A DNA stretch of 64,000 nucleotides from Gordionus sp. m RMFG-2023 (Eukaryota; Nematomorpha; Gordioida; Chordodea; Parachordodidae), in NCBI RefSeq assembly GCF_954871325.1, contig NC_088775.1, forward strand, positions 65,511,561-65,575,560, written 5' to 3'. The position numbers and the translations under genes were made by a program. Position 1 is the first letter of the stretch; each line of letters opens with the position of its first letter. The notes beneath the pieces are model-generated. The model did not search any database, was not told the DNA's origin, and saw only the letters and a program-made list of their open reading frames with translations. Positions 46,444-58,043 of the stretch are shown in pieces.

Positions 46444-46695
46444 GTGAATAACAAGTATTTAAACTTTTTGAAAGACTATCGGGAAAATTTATTTGTACAA
46501 GTAAATATTGATACTGGCGAGCTTGCATTCGCCATCGATCCCGCGGAATATCCTCTAGAAAGCCAGATTAGTAAACGAATTAAGAAACAATTATTTGACT
46601 ATAAAAGTAAGGATACATTCCACTCTTTACAAAAAAAAATGAAACATTTTTTTAAATATAATTCATTCATCATATCCTATACAGAACATAAATAA
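46444..46695 (+). CDS. Unrecognised ORF, possible exon
   Basis: About 80 codons with balanced, protein-like composition: YLNFLKDYRENLFVQVNIDT, GELAFAIDPAEYPLESQ, then KRIKKQLFDYKSKDTFHSL, ending at a TAA. The third-position choice and the charged, non-repetitive sequence look like real coding sequence rather than AT noise. It could be a terminal exon, with an acceptor candidate TGTCAAG at 46436-46442. I do not recognise the family. No signal peptide or membrane segment is visible. It lies between the LINE and the Tc1/mariner relic, with no other exon nearby, so a relic of a lost gene is equally possible. Confidence 0.4.
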   Translation: MNNKYLNFLKDYRENLFVQVNIDTGELAFAIDPAEYPLESQISKRIKKQLFDYKSKDTFHSLQKKMKHFFKYNSFIISYTEHK

Positions 46696-46798
46696 GAACA
46701 TACACTCTCAATTGAATTGATACACAATTTGTTTTGATAATAAATCTGTTAATTATAAAATAAACTTAATTTTTTAGATTGACAGAGGGATAAAATTT

Positions 46799-47982
46799 CA
46801 ATGTTTTCTGCTAATTGTATAAATTCTATCAACAGAGTCCAATGTTATGCACATTCAAGGTTGGACAAACAAAATTTGTACTTTCCAACATGTAAAAATT
46901 TATTTTTTATTAAACTTTACAATTCGATATAAATTATAAAAATATAACAATAAAAATTAGACAAATGTTGTTCTTCACTAATGTTAAAAATCAACATTAG
47001 CTTGAATACATGCTATAAGGCTATTTAACCATTCATCGATTGCACGATCAACAATTCTTTAATCAAATCGGTTCCATTTCTCTACAAGCTGCTGTTTGAG
47101 ATGGTCTAGGTTTGTGAGTTTGATTAATACGTTCTTAAAGGACCCTCCAGTTTGTAGTCAACCAGATTGAGATCAGGGCTATTTGGGGGGGGGGGCAAAA
47201 AGTAGGTAAAATAAAATATGGAGCTTCTCTTGAAAGCAGATCCACAGTTTCTGGCTCGATGAGCTGGAACGATGTCTGCTGGAATATGAAAAATTTACTG
47301 CCCGACAATTCTCTAATAGCATTAAATGTTCACCGAATAAAACGTCACGATAGTATGCACAATTAATTTTAACATATGATCAATAAAGATGAGCTCTGTT
47401 CAGCAAAAACTTTGATTGGCTGCAACTTGCTTGTTTTTCTGATTGGGACTGAAATGTAAACTCCCTATCCTTTTATAGTTTTATTGGTGGAGTTACTGTG
47501 AACACTTTTCATTGGTATGTCTCAGACGGGCAATCTTATTCTCATCGGTTCGGTTCTAGTATCTTTTTAAACATTTTAATGCCTCTTTGTAGATAATCCG
47601 CTGGGCTAAGGTTAGTAAAATATTCTCTTAATACTTGGCGAATTGTTATTTGGGTGCCAACTACTACCATACCGTTTTTCTGCCGATTAAATAGCATCCA
47701 ATTTTGCAATCATTAGAATCAATATTGCGATAGACCAGTTTCTGTTATGAAATTCCTTTAAAAACTTTTTGGCTCAGTAATATTTTTCTTATTTTAAAAT
47801 TTTAAGGAAATGATTTTAGAGGTCATCATTTTTAGTAAGTAAGGTATGCAGTTTGCGAAAAAATAATTTTTATCTTTTCATGATGGAAAGTTCCATGTTT
47901 GTCTAACTTTGAATTTATATAACTTTGAACCCAGTTGATAGAATTTGATGAAGTTTGCAGATAACATTCATTGTTTATTTTA
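46799..47982 (-). mobile_element. Tc1/mariner-type element with long worn inverted ends
   Basis: About 1.2 kb. The left edge (CAATGTTTTCTGC, AAATTCTATCAAC, ATTCAAGGTTGGACAAAC) is matched in inverse orientation at the right edge (47880-47982), giving imperfect inverted repeats of roughly 100 bp. The minus strand between them encodes a decayed transposase. Exact termini and the TA duplication cannot be fixed from the worn ends. The element looks old. Confidence 0.85.
46990..47600 (-). pseudogene. Tc1/mariner transposase relic
   Basis: Minus strand, in several frames: ELSGSKFFIFQQTSFQLIE, then EPETVDLLSREAPYFILP and PPNSPDLNLVDYKLEG, then LDHLKQQLVEKWNRFD and DRAIDEWLNSLIACIQAN. FQQ(D)..PAH.A and W.PNSPDLN..DY are the second and third parts of the DDE/D catalytic domain; the Asp of FQQD is replaced by Thr (QQTSFQ). 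There are at least two frame changes, around 47200-47350, and a stop after WNRFD. It is dead. Confidence 0.88.
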
Positions 47983-47999
47983 CTGTTAATTTTTAAAAT

Positions 48000-49260
48000 T
48001 TTATTGAATCATTTTTAGATTGACAGATTTATTAACAAATCAAATAGAGTATTAGGACAGAGGTAGTTTAAATTTACATTTCCCCTACAGCTTTAATTCC
48101 TTTATTGATTATAATCCAGAAATTTTCCTAACATATTATAAAGATTTCGCATATATTTTAAAAATATCGATGGCTTTAAAAGGAGCTTATAGTAAAAATG
48201 TCCCTAAAAAACAGGTATAATTATGTTTAAAAATTTCTAATTAGAGTTTTTGCTTAAGAAAAATTGATTCGCGTTTTTCGTTCTAAAATTTTTAAAAAAA
48301 TATATGTTGATTGTGAGATATTGCCATTAGTTGAAATGACTATGGGTTGAAAAATAAAATTTAGTATTGAGTATTTATTAATTTTTTTATTTCCCCTACT
48401 AGTAAGAGGGTTTGAATTAATTGATGAGGGAAAGGAAAAGACGCAGGTTGCATCCCAAAATAGGGATTTCCCATCGGACCATGGTGTGTAGGTTAAACCG
48501 ACAGGTCTGAGATCATCTTGAAATATATATATAAAGGTTTATTCTCCTAAGACTTTTATTCCTATGAATTTTTTTCCCTCCGTTTTTTAAGATTTTTGTC
48601 TCCAGTCACTTACTTTTTTTTCCCATTGTCACATTATTTTTAGGATAATAATTGAATAAATAAATTATATTTATAATTTAGACAATGACGACCAAAAATA
48701 AAAGATTTTTATAAATTATATTTTTTTATTTTATAATCTGTGTAGATATTATATTATGATTATTATTCAAACCTAAATTTTATATACTATATATAATATA
48801 TATGCCTTTCCATAGAAAAGGTCAAAAGGCAACTATGAAATGCTTTTAGATCATTGTTTACAACCTTATACATTTTGTAAACTTTTTAATAAATTAAAAT
48901 AGCGAATAATGGATAAATAAATGATAAACTTGTTTTCCATTACCTATAAAATTAATACATCATATTTCACAAAAAAAATGATTGGTTATATGTTCTTTAT
49001 TCCTATATTATGAGATATAAACAACCAATGTTTATTATTTACTAGGATCCATGTTTAAATAAACAAGTTTTGGTTGGAACTCATAAATAAATAAAGTATA
49101 TAAATTATTATTGTATTATGTTATTAAATATTCCATCACTTAATTCCCTGATAGAAAATATATACATCACACAAAGGGTATTTTTAAGAAAAACATATAC
49201 GTCTTTAAAAAAATTATATTTTATTTCTTCTTGCTGCCTATCTAATTAGACTCCTAGCAT
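48000..49260. other. AT-rich stretch, probable intron or upstream region of the MGAT2-like gene
   Basis: No confident exon. Near the end, at about 49165-49268, a frame reads ITQRVFLRKTYTSLK and, one base out of phase at an A-run, NYILFLLAAYLIRLLAF. It resembles a short basic tail plus membrane anchor and could be the missing N-terminus of the glycosyltransferase. Alternatively the T/C-rich part (49219-49243) before ATTAG at 49245-49249 is simply the pyrimidine tract of a 3' splice site. Confidence 0.35.
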
Positions 49261-49888
49261 TTAGGCAATATTTAGGCAGGGGCCCCTACAACGGGGAGGG
49301 GGGGGTCCGAAGCAACTGCTTCAGTAAATTTGAGTGGGGGTGCTTTTTTTACATCCATCATGATCATGTGATTTCTGGTTTATAAATGTAACAATAAGAC
49401 CCCCCCCCCCCAACTTAATATTTAATTTAATATATTGACGGAAATTTTGGTCGATGTTTAGTAAATTTGTTATCCGAAATTTCTTGTCATAAATTATTTT
49501 TCCAATTTTAAAATATGCCTAAAAATATTAACCAATATTGACAATAGCAAAATTCCTAGAAATTGGATTACTTATAGTATTAAAATGTATAAAGTTTTTT
49601 GCTTAACATGTCTCTTATTTGGTGGTCCACACGCAAATTTATAATGATGTGAAGATCTAGATAAATGGCAAAATATTAATCGTGATATTATTCTGTATGA
49701 ATCTTCACAGGCACATATGATGGCCGATTATGGAAGGCTTTCTCATAATAAAAATTCGATATTAAAATTTATAACACCTCAGAAAGAATGTGTAGATAAT
49801 AACCGTTCTATTATAAGAATTATAATAAGATGTTTTTTTAATATCTCGTAACCAAGCCTTCTGGGGGAACAGGCAACAAGAAGGCAAT

Positions 49889-51688
49889 ATGATGGCCCTT
49901 ATTAAGCTTATTGCAGATTCTGAACCTATACTAAAAATGTATATACAGCAAAATGAAGAAAGAAAAAAGGATAAAAAAAATAAGGGATTAAAAACGAAAT
50001 TACATTCAAACCTATTATCATATAATAACATAAACATTCTCATTGAAACCATGAAAAATATGGTTATAAAAAAAATTCAAAATGAGATTACATTTAACAG
50101 GTGCTTTTCAATTATAGTTGATGGCACATACGATGTTTCGAAATCAGAAGCAATAGCTTCGATAGTAAGATATGTTGAAAATAGTGAGACGCCGAAGCCT
50201 GTTGAAAGACTGATTGACATATATTGTACGGGAAATACCACAGGTCTCGATATAAAGCATAATATAATATCCAAACTTGGTTCGATGAATTTACCCCTTG
50301 AATATCTAATTGGGAAAAGTTATGATGGCGCCTCAAACATGAGTGGAAGAATCAATGGTGTGCAAGCCTTGATTAGAACAGAGGCGCCAAAGGCAGCTTT
50401 TATTTGGTGTTATTGTCATCGATTAAATTTAATCGTTGTTCAATTATGCCAATCAATTAAAGAACTTCAAAATGTTCTAGGAATACTAGATGAGATTTAT
50501 GTCTATTTTAATGGTGTAAAAAGATATGAGGTACTCAAAAAATTTCAGTGTAATGATCTGAAAAAATCGCAACGATTTCTACGCGTCAAGAATACCACTC
50601 GGTAATAGTTCCTTATTTATTTCAATTTTAAATGTTTTTTTATTTAGAAGATGGCTATCGTCATATAAAGCTATTGTAAATTTTTTTCAACTTGATACCT
50701 TGAGGGCAGCTTTAACAAATTTAAAGGATTCTGAAGATCCTGCCACTTCCACTATGGCTAGTGCTATAGTCTTTAGAATATAAAAATTTGATTTTATCTT
50801 ATCACTTTGTGTTTTGGATAAGATATTGTTGATAACAAGTTTGGCTTGTACAAAATTGCAAACCATTTCGTAGGAAATAGGGTATGCAATAAATCAAATT
50901 CAATTGACAAAAGATTGCTTGATTAATTTGAGAAGTATAATATAAATTATTGTTAATTATTTTTTAATCTAATAGATAATAACACTGAATTTTTGGATGT
51001 TTTTTCAAAGGCGCAAGATTTTATGAAGGAGAGAAATCTACATTTTGATTTTGAAAGTTCTAGACTTCAAACATTACAATCCAAAAATGAGAGGTATATA
51101 TACTTTCATCATTAAATATAGAAATTTTTTTTTAGCTTTAGAATAGGTGTGTTTTATGCTGCACTTGATTTAATTATTATGCAGTTTAACGAAAGATTTA
51201 ATGATGATTCCATGAAATTTTAAACATCATTTTTTACGCCAAAGGGAATGGCAGAAAAATCAATTATTAAAGAAGATATCGAGGATATCTGTGAATTTTG
51301 CAATTTAAATTCAAGTCAAATTTTCGAAGAAATGTTGAAGTTTAGAAATATTTATAAGATGGCCAAAATGGGGAATGTAATTATTACTCATGACCTAGAG
51401 GTTCAAGAATCTAAAGATTTGTCAGATTCTGAGAATTGTAAATTTATTTAATTAAAATATTTTTACTAATACATTATTTAGCTTCTTCTGATGATGATGA
51501 TAATTCAGGGACTTATGATTCAGGTTGGAAAAACTATTCATTTATTTTACCTTATCGTTGACTTAAATTTTTCTGCTTTCCCTAATTTTATATAAATATT
51601 TATTAACCATTCCCACAACCTCATGTACTGCCGAAAGAGTCATGAGTAAAATTAAATTAATTAAAACAAGACTGCGCAGTACCATGAA
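49889..51688 (+). pseudogene. E2 hAT transposase, 5' part up to the E3 insertion
   Basis: The longest piece, 49889-50605, gives 238 residues: MYIQQNEERKKDKKNKGLK, FSIIVDGTYDVSKSEAIASI (the first catalytic Asp lies in VDGT), SYDGASNMSGRINGVQ, then FIWCYCHRLNLIVV. This is the DUF4371-like catalytic core of ZMYM/THAP0-related hAT transposases. A small intron probably follows (GTAATA at 50604, TATTTAG to 50648). RWLSSYKAIVNFFQLDTLR comes next, a TAA at 50781, then a second small intron (GTATAA at 50936 to AATAG at 50982), FSKAQDFMKERNLHFDFESS, and KSIIKEDIEDICEFCNLNSS (51248-51451). TTSCTAERVMSKIKLIKTR then runs up to the E3 insertion. The transposase is disabled by the stop, a shift near 51222 and the insertion itself. 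Confidence 0.92.
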
Positions 51689-53030
51689 CAGGGTTGCCAT
51701 GCCTCCCCCCATCAGTGGGAGTCTCCCGCAATTTTTTAGTTTACCCACATACATCTCACTCCCACAAAACTCCCACAATTAGAAATCTCCCACAATCTCC
51801 CACAAAAATCTCCCACAATTTTTTAATTTCTCCCACAATTTTTTTTTTAGCATTTTAATGTTTTTATTATATAAATAATAATTTTGAGAGACAGTATTTG
51901 ATTATTTTTTTATTTTTAAAATAAATTTTAAATATTTATTCGAAAAATATGTCTAGTTCTTTTATTTTATTTTTCCGCTAATCTCCATCCAATCCAATCC
52001 ATTCCATTCGACATTTTCAAAATTTGAAGTATATTTTAAATTACTTAATATATTTTATATCGTTATCTAGATTCTATAATTGCAGTGCTCCTCCAATCGA
52101 CATTTTCATAGAAGAATAGAACTTTTAGAAGTGGATATTATATACCAAACAGATATAAGTAATATTTATCTTACTGTAAAATTAAAATATTATATTAAGC
52201 ACTAAATATTTATAAAATTTTAAGAATAAATGATTTCAAATGGCTGTTCTGGCCAAATTAATAGATATTTTAATATAACTTAGCAAGAATATATTCCCAC
52301 AGGGCATACTTTTTAAATATTTTTTTACTTTATTTTAAATTTACAAAATTTCGATTTAAAAAGATATTATTTTGGACAACAACAACACATGGTTTTTATG
52401 ATTATCATGTCATCTTTTATACAAACATCCTCATTTTATCACACATTTTTCATCATTTTATAATAAAATCTTACTTTATAACATGCTACAATTTGAATTA
52501 TTCTCTTACAAATAAAAATGTACATTGATATTTTTTAGCTTCATTAATAAAATCTATTTCAAATTAGATTGAATCTTTTTGTAAATAATAAATAACATAC
52601 TTTTTCTTATAACTATATTCATTGTTTAAATTTATTATAATCAATGTAAGATATAAATATTTTTATATACAAATAATTAATATTTATTATAATAAATAGG
52701 CAAATATATATATAATATTGAAAATATAATAAGTATAAGCTTAGAAAGTACTTGTTTTGTTAATCAATAAACTGGATATTAATGTATAGTAATATAATTA
52801 AATGAATGTATGTTAAAAAATTACTTTTAATCTATATGCCCCAGTCCTAGGCAAATTTTTAATATGATTTTTACATTTATTTAAATAATTATTATCATTT
52901 TGATATAAATCAAAAAAATCAAGATTTAAATCATTTTTTTTAAATCAAGATTTATGCTAACCCTATATTTCTCACTTTAATTTTTCTCTCAATTAATAAA
53001 CATAGCATATTAACCTCAATCAGTTTAATT

Positions 53031-53150
53031 TATAATCTTGAAGTTTAATAAGGATACCAAAATAGTTATGTAAAATTTGTGTTTTTAAATATTATATACC
53101 TGATTCAAATCTATAATCTTGAGGTTTAATAAGGAGACCAAAATAGTTAT
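53031..53150. repeat. 81-bp-spaced direct duplication within E3
   Basis: TATAATCTTGAAGTTTAAT and the following AAAATAGTTATG recur 81 bp later with two or three substitutions. Confidence 0.85.
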
Positions 53151-53307
53151 GCTTATGGAATGGACAACAAAAATAGGACATTTTTTTGGCAAGAAAAAAA
53201 GAAGGTTGCACGCATCCTTTGCGTATTTGATTTTAAACTTTAATGTTGATTTTCTCATTTTAAACATTGGCGCAAGTGGATCATTTCAATTCTAGATCGA
53301 CGAGCTG

Positions 53308-53680
53308 TGTACAAATAATAGTACAAAAGCAGTTTTTATTGAAAATAATTTTTATATATTTAATTAAAACATATATGTTTTATTGTCCAAAAAGCAACAT
53401 CAGATTTGGTATTGGCACCTCAACAACCTCAACTAGTATGATGAAACAAAAATCAATTAAGAATTTCTTCAAGAAATCAGTGCCAGTGATTCCTGAGGTG
53501 GTGGAACTTAAGCATCTTCGTGATCGTGGTATGTATAATTAATGTATATAGTATGTATAATTATAAATATATAATAGTACATAACAGTTTATATTGAAAA
53601 TAATTTTTATTTTTATATATTTATTATAACATACATGTTTTATTGTCCAAAAAAACAACATCAGTATTGGAAACTCGTGC
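53308..53680. repeat. Duplicated exon-intron border region in E3
   Basis: A stretch around TATTGAAAATAATTTTTAT, TGTTTTATTGTCCAAAAA and CAACATCAG is present at 53335-53405 and again at 53593-53665. It precedes both apparent 5' exons of the transposase (53408 and 53665), as if the 5' exon and its upstream intron had been duplicated. Confidence 0.75.
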
Positions 53681-56121
53681 CTTAATTTCAACGCAATCTA
53701 ATTATCACCTAGAAGATAACGATCATCATGGTATATATAAATAAAAATATAAAATATGTATAATATTTAGGAAATTTTATTTTTTCTTAGATAAGTTCCA
53801 CTTGCATTCAAATATTAATAATTTTTAAAATTATGCGCATAGTATAAATTTATATTATTATGATTATTTTTTTTAAATTTTAATAAGAAATCACATATAT
53901 TCTTGAACTATAAATTAAACAATTTGGGCAGTATTTATATATCATTAACCAGTAAAAAAAATTAATCTGTATTTTTAACTATTGTATTAAAATTAATGAC
54001 AAATATTCTTAATTTATATTTGAAAATAATTATATAGGAATAAAAGCTTTAAACCGCAAGTCGCCAAAATATTCGCCATCTATATCCGATTCGGATGAAA
54101 CTGGAGATCTTTCTGAAAATAGTATATATTTCTTATAATTTTTGAAAATAAGCATATAAAATTAGGATATGTTTTTAGTTCATATAAATCATTTTTTTAA
54201 TAAAATAGCACTTTGATAATTAATTTTGCTTTAAATATCCTAACAAAATTGATTATCTTTTTATATTTTATATACTATAGAATCCGAGAAAGTGAATAAA
54301 AGAAGAAAATATACATGTAAATATAACAAGATATGGGAGCAAAAATATGTTTGGTTGATGAGGCTTACGGGTAGCCATGCTAAATGTAGAATATGTCTTA
54401 CAGTATTTAGTTACTACAATGGGGGATGATATTTTGCGACACCAAAAATCGTCAAAGCATAAGTCAGTACAGGGGAGTCTATCAACGTCTATTGCAATAC
54501 AAAAATATTCTCCAAAAATAATAAATAATACAGATGCAACTACAATTGCGGAAACTGTATATTCATATCATGTAGTTCAACATTCACAGAGCTATCTGTC
54601 ATCACAATGTGGGTCGAATCTCTTCCTCATAATATTTAACGACTCCAAAATAAGTGCTAACTTTACTTGTGGTAGGACAAAAATGAGCAAGGCTATCACA
54701 AATGTGTTAGGACCTGAATCCAAGAGGTCAATACTAGACGATTTGAAAGAAGGCCATCCATATGCTATTTTAACAGATGCATCAAATAAGGGAAATATTA
54801 AAACATTTCCCCTGATCCTTCGCTATTTCAACAAGAATAAGGGCATTTTTATAAAACTATTGAAATTTTTTTCATCCGATAGTGAAAAATCCAACTATAT
54901 AGCTAACCACATAATGCTAAATATAGCTGATTCATGGTTATCAATGAGTTGCATGTCAGCTTTCTGCGCTGATAATGCCTCTGTTAATTTTGGCAAAAAT
55001 CAAAGTGTATTTACCGAATTGAGGCAGCACAATAATGAATTAATACCAATTGGCTGTATATGCCATATACTGCATAATTCTTGCAAGAAGGCAATGAATG
55101 TACTATCTGTAGATGTCGAAATAATTGTGATGAAATGTTTTAACGAATTTAGTGCATCAACTAAAAGAGTCACTGAATTAAAAGAATTGGTGGAGTGGTC
55201 TGATTTGGAATGGTGTGAGTTGTTGTGATATGTACCTATCAGGTGGTTATCATTAATACCTGCCATCGAGAGAATTTTAAAAACGAACCCTTAAAGAAAT
55301 ACTTCTTAAATAAAGATTTTAAAAGCTGTCCTAAAATTTTGAAAAATTTTTTCGAGGATGAAATGTCAGAAGCATATTTGGGATTAGTTTCACATGTAGG
55401 AAATCTACTTCATGTAGTTAATATTCAGTTGCAATCAGAAGATTCTTTATTGATAAAGATTCACAAAATTATGCTACAGCTCTGTTCATCTCTACAGTTA
55501 AAAATAGATAGTAAATTTTATGGCGCTATTGCTAAAAATATCATATTAAAATGTTCAAATATAACTATAATTAACGTATTTTTAAATGAAGCAAATATTT
55601 TTATTAAGACAATTTTGGAATATCTACAATCAAAATTTGATTTTAATAACTCTATTTACAAATGTATAAATATTATGACCTTGGAACAGAAACCATCATT
55701 TGATGGTTTCTGTAATTTAATAAATATATTAAAATTACCGATAGACATTGAAGCCTTGTTTGAAGAGATTGTAATTTTTTCCATTTTTTATGATTCGCCA
55801 GAATACTTAAAGTTAGATGGTCTAAAAGCAGAGGAGAAATGGGTGGAATTTTTTCGTAATAACGATAAATCCCCATGCTTGGGAAAAATTTGCGAGTATG
55901 TTTTCTCCTTACCTCATTCTAATGCCTCATCGGAGCGCATTTTTAGCCTGATGAGGACTGCCTGGAGAAAGGAGAGAAATCGAATTGCTTTAACAACATT
56001 AGAGGCCGAGTTAATGGTTAAACAAAATTATAAAATGTCATGCCAAGAATTTTATAAATATCTTAATAACGACGGTAAACGTTTAGTTCCATTATTTAAA
56101 TCTCAATTAAAATATAATTAA
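53441..56121 (+). pseudogene. E3 hAT transposase (BED zinc finger), broken
   Basis: Apparent exons: 53441-53529 MMKQKSIKNFFKKSVPVIP (donor GTATGT); 53665-53728 ILETRALISTQSNYHLED; 54039-54120 GIKALNRKSPKYSPSIS; then from 54281 the BED finger, CRICLTVFSYYNGG with H...SSKH after a one-base shift (C-C-H-H). The main catalytic frame 54377-55228 follows: SKAITNVLGPESKRSILDDL, YAILTDASNKGN, FCADNASVNFGKNQ, CICHILHNSCKKAM. Near 55227 a TGA interrupts the conserved ELL-YVPIRWLSLIPAIE motif, and a shift near 55290 leads to 55225-56121, ending with SLPHSNASSERIFSLMRTAW, the dimerisation motif. At least three lesions make it non-functional, but it is recent enough that most frames are long. Confidence 0.9.
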
Positions 56122-56269
56122 CTAACTATTTGACTTTCTATATTTTATAAAATCTTATTTATACATTTGCATAAAATCAAATAAATTTATTTTTTACATT
56201 GTTAAATTTATATTTTGAATATTTTGGCAAATCATAAAAATAAAGAAGCATTACAATCTCCTCAAACAT

Positions 56270-57217
56270 GACATCATATTAAATCTTATTAATAATTATC
56301 CGATAATAGTAATATTCTTACTTTGGTATTTCTGCAGCATAATTTAGTGAGCCTTTATTAAATTATATTCTTCTGATTGCAACTGCATATTAACAGCATA
56401 TATTAGATTTCCTATATGTAAAATTCCTAAATATACTTCTACCATTTATTTTTGAAAATTTTTTTCAAATAGGACAGCTTTTATAATCTATTTATTTTTT
56501 AAAAGTTTGTAAAATTTTAAAATTCTACTATGGCGCGTATTAGGAGGAACCTGTCAACCAACATTATGCTGACTCAATTCTGTAAATACACTCTGATTTT
56601 TGCCAAATTCACTGAGGAATTATCAGATCAGAAAGCTGCCATGCAATTCATTGGTAATGCCAAATCTGCCATATTTACCATTATATATGGTTAGCTATGT
56701 CTTTGGATATTTTATATCTGTAGAAATTTTTTTTAATAGTTTTATTGAAATGACATTAATTTTGTTGAAATAGGGGAGGATCAAGGAAAATGTTTTGATA
56801 TCTCCTTATTAGATGCATCTGTTAGAATTGCATATGTTTGCACATCTTTCAAATCGTCAAGAATTGACCTTCTGGATTTATATCCTAAAACATTGTTTAT
56901 AGCCTTGCTCATTTTGTGTTCTACAAAGTATACTTTTCATTTATATTAGTCGTTAAATATTATGGGGAAAGATTCTACCAACATTGGATGTTAAGTAGCT
57001 CTCTGAATGTTGTACTGTATGATAGGTATTTACCATTTCCGCAACTGTAGTTGCATCTATATTATTTCTTATTTTTGAAGAATATTTTTGTTTTGCAATA
57101 GATGTTGATAAAATGCCCTGTACTGATTTATGCTTTGAAGATTTTTGATACCTCAAAATATCATATTCCCTTCTCCCATTGTATTAACTAAATACTGTAG
57201 AACAACTTCCCCGCACT
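56270..57217 (-). pseudogene. Second E3-type transposase copy, inverted and worn
   Basis: The minus strand repeats the forward transposase in order: near 57156 RYQKSSKHKSVQGILSTSIA and AEMVNTYHTVQHSESYL (forward: RHQKSSKHKSVQGSLSTSIA, AETVYSYHVVQHSQSYL); near 56900 KMSKAINNVLGYKSRRSILD; near 56600 VNFGKNQSVFTEL; near 56430 YLGILHIGNLIYAVNMQLQS. Segments in between are missing. It is more decayed than the forward gene, with deletions and stops. The DNA on either side (TATAAAATCTTATTTATAC near 56145 and again near 57262) is the same 3' region, so the copy interrupts E3's 3' flank. Confidence 0.85.
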
Positions 57218-57454
57218 GATTATAAATATTTTTTACATTGTAAATTTAAAATTGTTTGTTTTTTTATAAAATCTTATTTATACTTTTATTTTTTTACATT
57301 GTAAAATTACAATTTTTTTATAAAATTTTATCTTGTTTACATTCTTTTGTATAAAAAGATCGTTGGTTATTATTTTTAAACAAAATTAATATATTATAAT
57401 AAATCAATATGTTATTTTAATAATAAAGATAGTACTCTAAGAAATTTTGTGTCG

Positions 57455-57880
57455 TACAATAATTACCTATTTTGAAAAATAGTTGCGTATTTTATTTTGG
57501 AAAATAGTTACCTATTTTATTTTGAAAAAGAGTTGCATATTTTATTTTGAAAAATAGTTGGCTATTTTATTTTGAAAAATAGTTGGTTATTTTATTTTAA
57601 AGAGTTACCTATTTTATTTTGAAAAAGAGTTGGATATTTTATTTTGAAAAATAGTTGGCTATTAAATTTTGAAAAATAGTTGGCTATTTTATTTTGAAAA
57701 ATAGTTGGCTATTTTATTTTGAAAAATAGATGGCTATTTTATTTTGAAAAATAGTTGGCTATTTTATTTTGAAAAATAGTTGGCTATTTTATTTTGAAAA
57801 ATAGTTAGCTATTTTATTTTGAAGAATAATTACCTATTTTATTTTGAAAAATAATTACCTATTTTATTTTGGAAAATAGC
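57455..57880. repeat. 25-bp minisatellite within E3
   Basis: About sixteen units of TATTTTATTTTGAAAAATAG plus TTGGC, with unit variants TTACC, TTGCA and ATGGC. It lies between the inverted transposase copy and the right end of E3. Confidence 0.93.
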
Positions 57881-58043
57881 TTAGATTTTATATTTATAAA
57901 AAATAATAAACGGATAACTATTAACTAAGTCAATTCTAAAAAAAATTTTTAGCAATTTCTCCCACAATTTTTATATTTCTCCCACAAAATACCTAATTTC
58001 TCCCACAATTTGAAAATTTTGACCTGGCAACCCTGACCATGAA

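Larger units (their letters stand above)
51689..58035 (+). mobile_element. hAT element E3 (BED-finger type) nested in E2
   Basis: Left end CAGGGTTGCCATGCC and right end GACCTGGCAACCCTG, flanked by the perfect 8-bp duplication ACCATGAA (51681-51688 and 58036-58043). TCTCCCACAA subterminal repeats occur near both ends, in the same direct orientation (51785-51850 and 57957-58015). Read inward, the two ends therefore differ, and they are true left and right ends. At 6.35 kb it is long for a hAT, because it holds a full-length forward transposase gene, a second inverted partial copy of the same gene (56270-57217) and a 25-bp minisatellite. It interrupts the C-terminal coding part of E2. Confidence 0.96.

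Noticed and set aside
49762-50336. Minus-strand frames opposite the E2 transposase
   Set aside because: Shadows of the plus-strand transposase, which carries the family motifs.
51563-51778. Minus-strand frame at the E2/E3 junction
   Set aside because: It crosses the transposon boundary and has no domain; chance.
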